Source: Polaromonas sp. C04
GTDB lineage: Bacteria; Pseudomonadota; Gammaproteobacteria; Burkholderiales; Burkholderiaceae_C
Reading direction: 5' to 3'
Assembly: GCF_002002705.1 (NCBI RefSeq)
Contig: NZ_MUNS01000023.1
Location: 62,001 to 126,000, forward strand
DNA length: 64,000 nt
Made by a program: the position numbers and the translations under genes. Shown here piece after piece: positions 63,031 to 64,000 of the stretch (positions within the stretch are counted from its first letter, which is position 1; the number at the start of each line of letters is the position of its first letter). Below the pieces are notes generated by a model. That model was not told the origin of the DNA. It searched no databases and saw only the letters and a program-made list of their open reading frames with translations.

Positions 63031-64000
63031 TCAGGTTCGTGGCGGCTCTGCGGGGACCCATTCGTCGCCGAACACTTCGGGCTCGGAAAAGGCTTGCAGC
63101 CGATCGTAGTGAGTTTGTATGTCCTCGCGATAGAAGAGGCTGGCGATGCCTTGCGCGAGGCGCGTCGCGCCGTCGCTGATGGCCGGGATGTCGCCCGAGA
63201 CGGTGCCGTGGCTCAAGGCGGCCGGGTAGCAGAAGCAGTGCACGCGCGACAGGCCGGGGCATTCACCCGGCGTCTTCTCGGACAGCTCGAATGCCGGGCC
63301 GAGATCGGGCGAATCCGCCAGCTCGCGGTCTTCCTCACCAGGCTGCGGCCGGTAGCGATCCTTCCACGCGCGCACGTGCGGCGCCAGCGCAGCGAACTCG
63401 GGGCGTGCATACCAGTCGATGCGAAAGCCGGTCGAGAAGATCATGAAGTCGAAGCTGAATACGCCCTTGGACGTGCGTACCGTGAGCTCCTCGCCGGCCG
63501 ATTGCACGTCGAGAATCGCGCAGCCCAGGTTAAAACGTGCGTTCGGGTGGCGCGACACGCGCAAGGTGCTGGCACGCGGCGGCGGCGTCTGCTCGCAATG
63601 CAGGTAGTGGCGGATGCGCCACTTCCAGTCGTCCGGCAGGTCGACGAAACCGAAGGTCAGGCCGGGATTGCCGGCGCCCTTGCCCTTGTTCACGCGCGGA
63701 ATGTCGGCACGGCGAATCAGCAGATCGACACTCGCGGCACCGGCCTCCAGCACGGTTGCCGCGCTGTCCATCGCCGAGGCACCGGCACCGATGACGCCAA
63801 CCCGCAAGCCGGCAAGACTCGCGGCGTCGAAAGGGTCCGACGAATGGGCCCAACGCGCGTGCGGCAGGCCTTCGGCGAATTCAGGAACGTAGGCGCCGCC
63901 GAGCCCGTCGCGGCCGGTCGCGAGCACGACCCGGCGGGCGAGAAGGTTTTGGTGCCCGAGCGTCGATTCCATGTCGAGTTCGACGACACCGTCAGCGCGC
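63031..64000 (-). CDS. flavin-dependent NAD(P)H monooxygenase, 5' end outside window
   Basis: The 3' 323 codons are visible and the frame stays open to the window edge; the ATG at 63972 is internal. FAD/NADPH-binding features: VVLATGRDGLGG (ATG motif), VGVIGAGASAMDSAATVLEAGAASVDLLIRR (second Rossmann fold), STGFRIDW and the terminal HCFCYPAALSHGTVSGDIPAISDG. It fits the FMO/Baeyer-Villiger-like class. The substrate is not predictable. First visible gene of the minus-strand cluster with the CMD pair and fused Liv importer; the rest of the cluster lies beyond the window. Confidence 0.85.
   Translation of the reverse strand, partial: RADGVVELDMESTLGHQNLLARRVVLATGRDGLGGAYVPEFAEGLPHARWAHSSDPFDAASLAGLRVGVIGAGASAMDSAATVLEAGAASVDLLIRRADIPRVNKGKGAGNPGLTFGFVDLPDDWKWRIRHYLHCEQTPPPRASTLRVSRHPNARFNLGCAILDVQSAGEELTVRTSKGVFSFDFMIFSTGFRIDWYARPEFAALAPHVRAWKDRYRPQPGEEDRELADSPDLGPAFELSEKTPGECPGLSRVHCFCYPAALSHGTVSGDIPAISDGATRLAQGIASLFYREDIQTHYDRLQAFSEPEVFGDEWVPAEPPRT

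Overview
The window is a continuous 64 kb piece of a GC-rich chromosome. It is densely coding, with many ATGA/TGATG gene overlaps, and I see no rRNA, complete tRNA, insertion sequence, prophage or CRISPR array. Gene content (GuaA, MltG-Tmk-HolB-PilZ-TatD order, phasin, Liv-type ABC importers beside beta-oxidation genes, SelO-MsrB-YciB-BolA-PpiC) and a family of short dispersed repeats of the form GCTAC-AAA-N-ATAGC point to a betaproteobacterium of the order Burkholderiales, family Comamonadaceae (Polaromonas/Rhodoferax/Variovorax-like). The genus is inference.

Layout. 1-11 kb, mostly plus strand: the 3' part of guaA, thpR, a PaiB-like regulator with a small membrane protein, a TadA deaminase fused in frame to a haloalkane-dehalogenase-like hydrolase, an LD-carboxypeptidase, a class III cyclase-FHA protein, a penicillin-acylase-type hydrolase and a SulP permease. 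11-13.7 kb: a DsbG-like lipoprotein, a phasin with its terminator, and a two-gene cassette (ribbon-helix-helix-like protein plus coiled-coil protein) behind a near-consensus promoter. 13.6-21 kb, minus strand: one tightly overlapped run mltG-tmk-holB-pilZ-tatD-ankyrin-MacA-like adaptor-outer membrane factor, with no inner-membrane pump gene. 21-34.8 kb: ygfZ, a 45-codon membrane peptide, a bifunctional PBP-like protein, a thioesterase-GNAT fusion, an esterase, an iron alcohol dehydrogenase, a LapA-like protein, tex, a two-component system and a DUF1223 protein.

34.8-53.2 kb is a long minus-strand lipid/acyl-CoA block: acyl-CoA synthetase, a complete Liv-type importer (binding protein, terminator-attenuator, LivH, LivM, LivG, LivF), FadB-type multifunctional enzyme, thiolase, two acyl-CoA dehydrogenases, two short-chain dehydrogenases, a PaaI thioesterase, a CurA-like reductase and a glutathione transferase. 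It could take up and activate an acid and degrade it to acetyl-CoA; the substrate cannot be read from sequence. 53.3-57 kb, plus strand: selO-msrB-yciB-bolA, then a parvulin and a strong terminator. 57-64 kb, minus strand: a separate cluster with fused LivG-LivF, fused LivH-LivM, a Tat-exported binding protein, two carboxymuconolactone-decarboxylase-fold proteins and a flavin monooxygenase cut by the window end. This looks like an acquired uptake-and-oxidation module.

The least ordinary signals are: the repeat family, at least 14 copies, many lying in frame inside conserved genes; the TadA-dehalogenase fusion, whose junction carries a perfect Shine-Dalgarno and ATG; the fused-Liv/monooxygenase cluster at the right edge; a LivF with arginine in place of the Walker A lysine; the small promoter-operator cassette at 12.5-13.0 kb; and a nine-base homopolymer at the start of pilZ.
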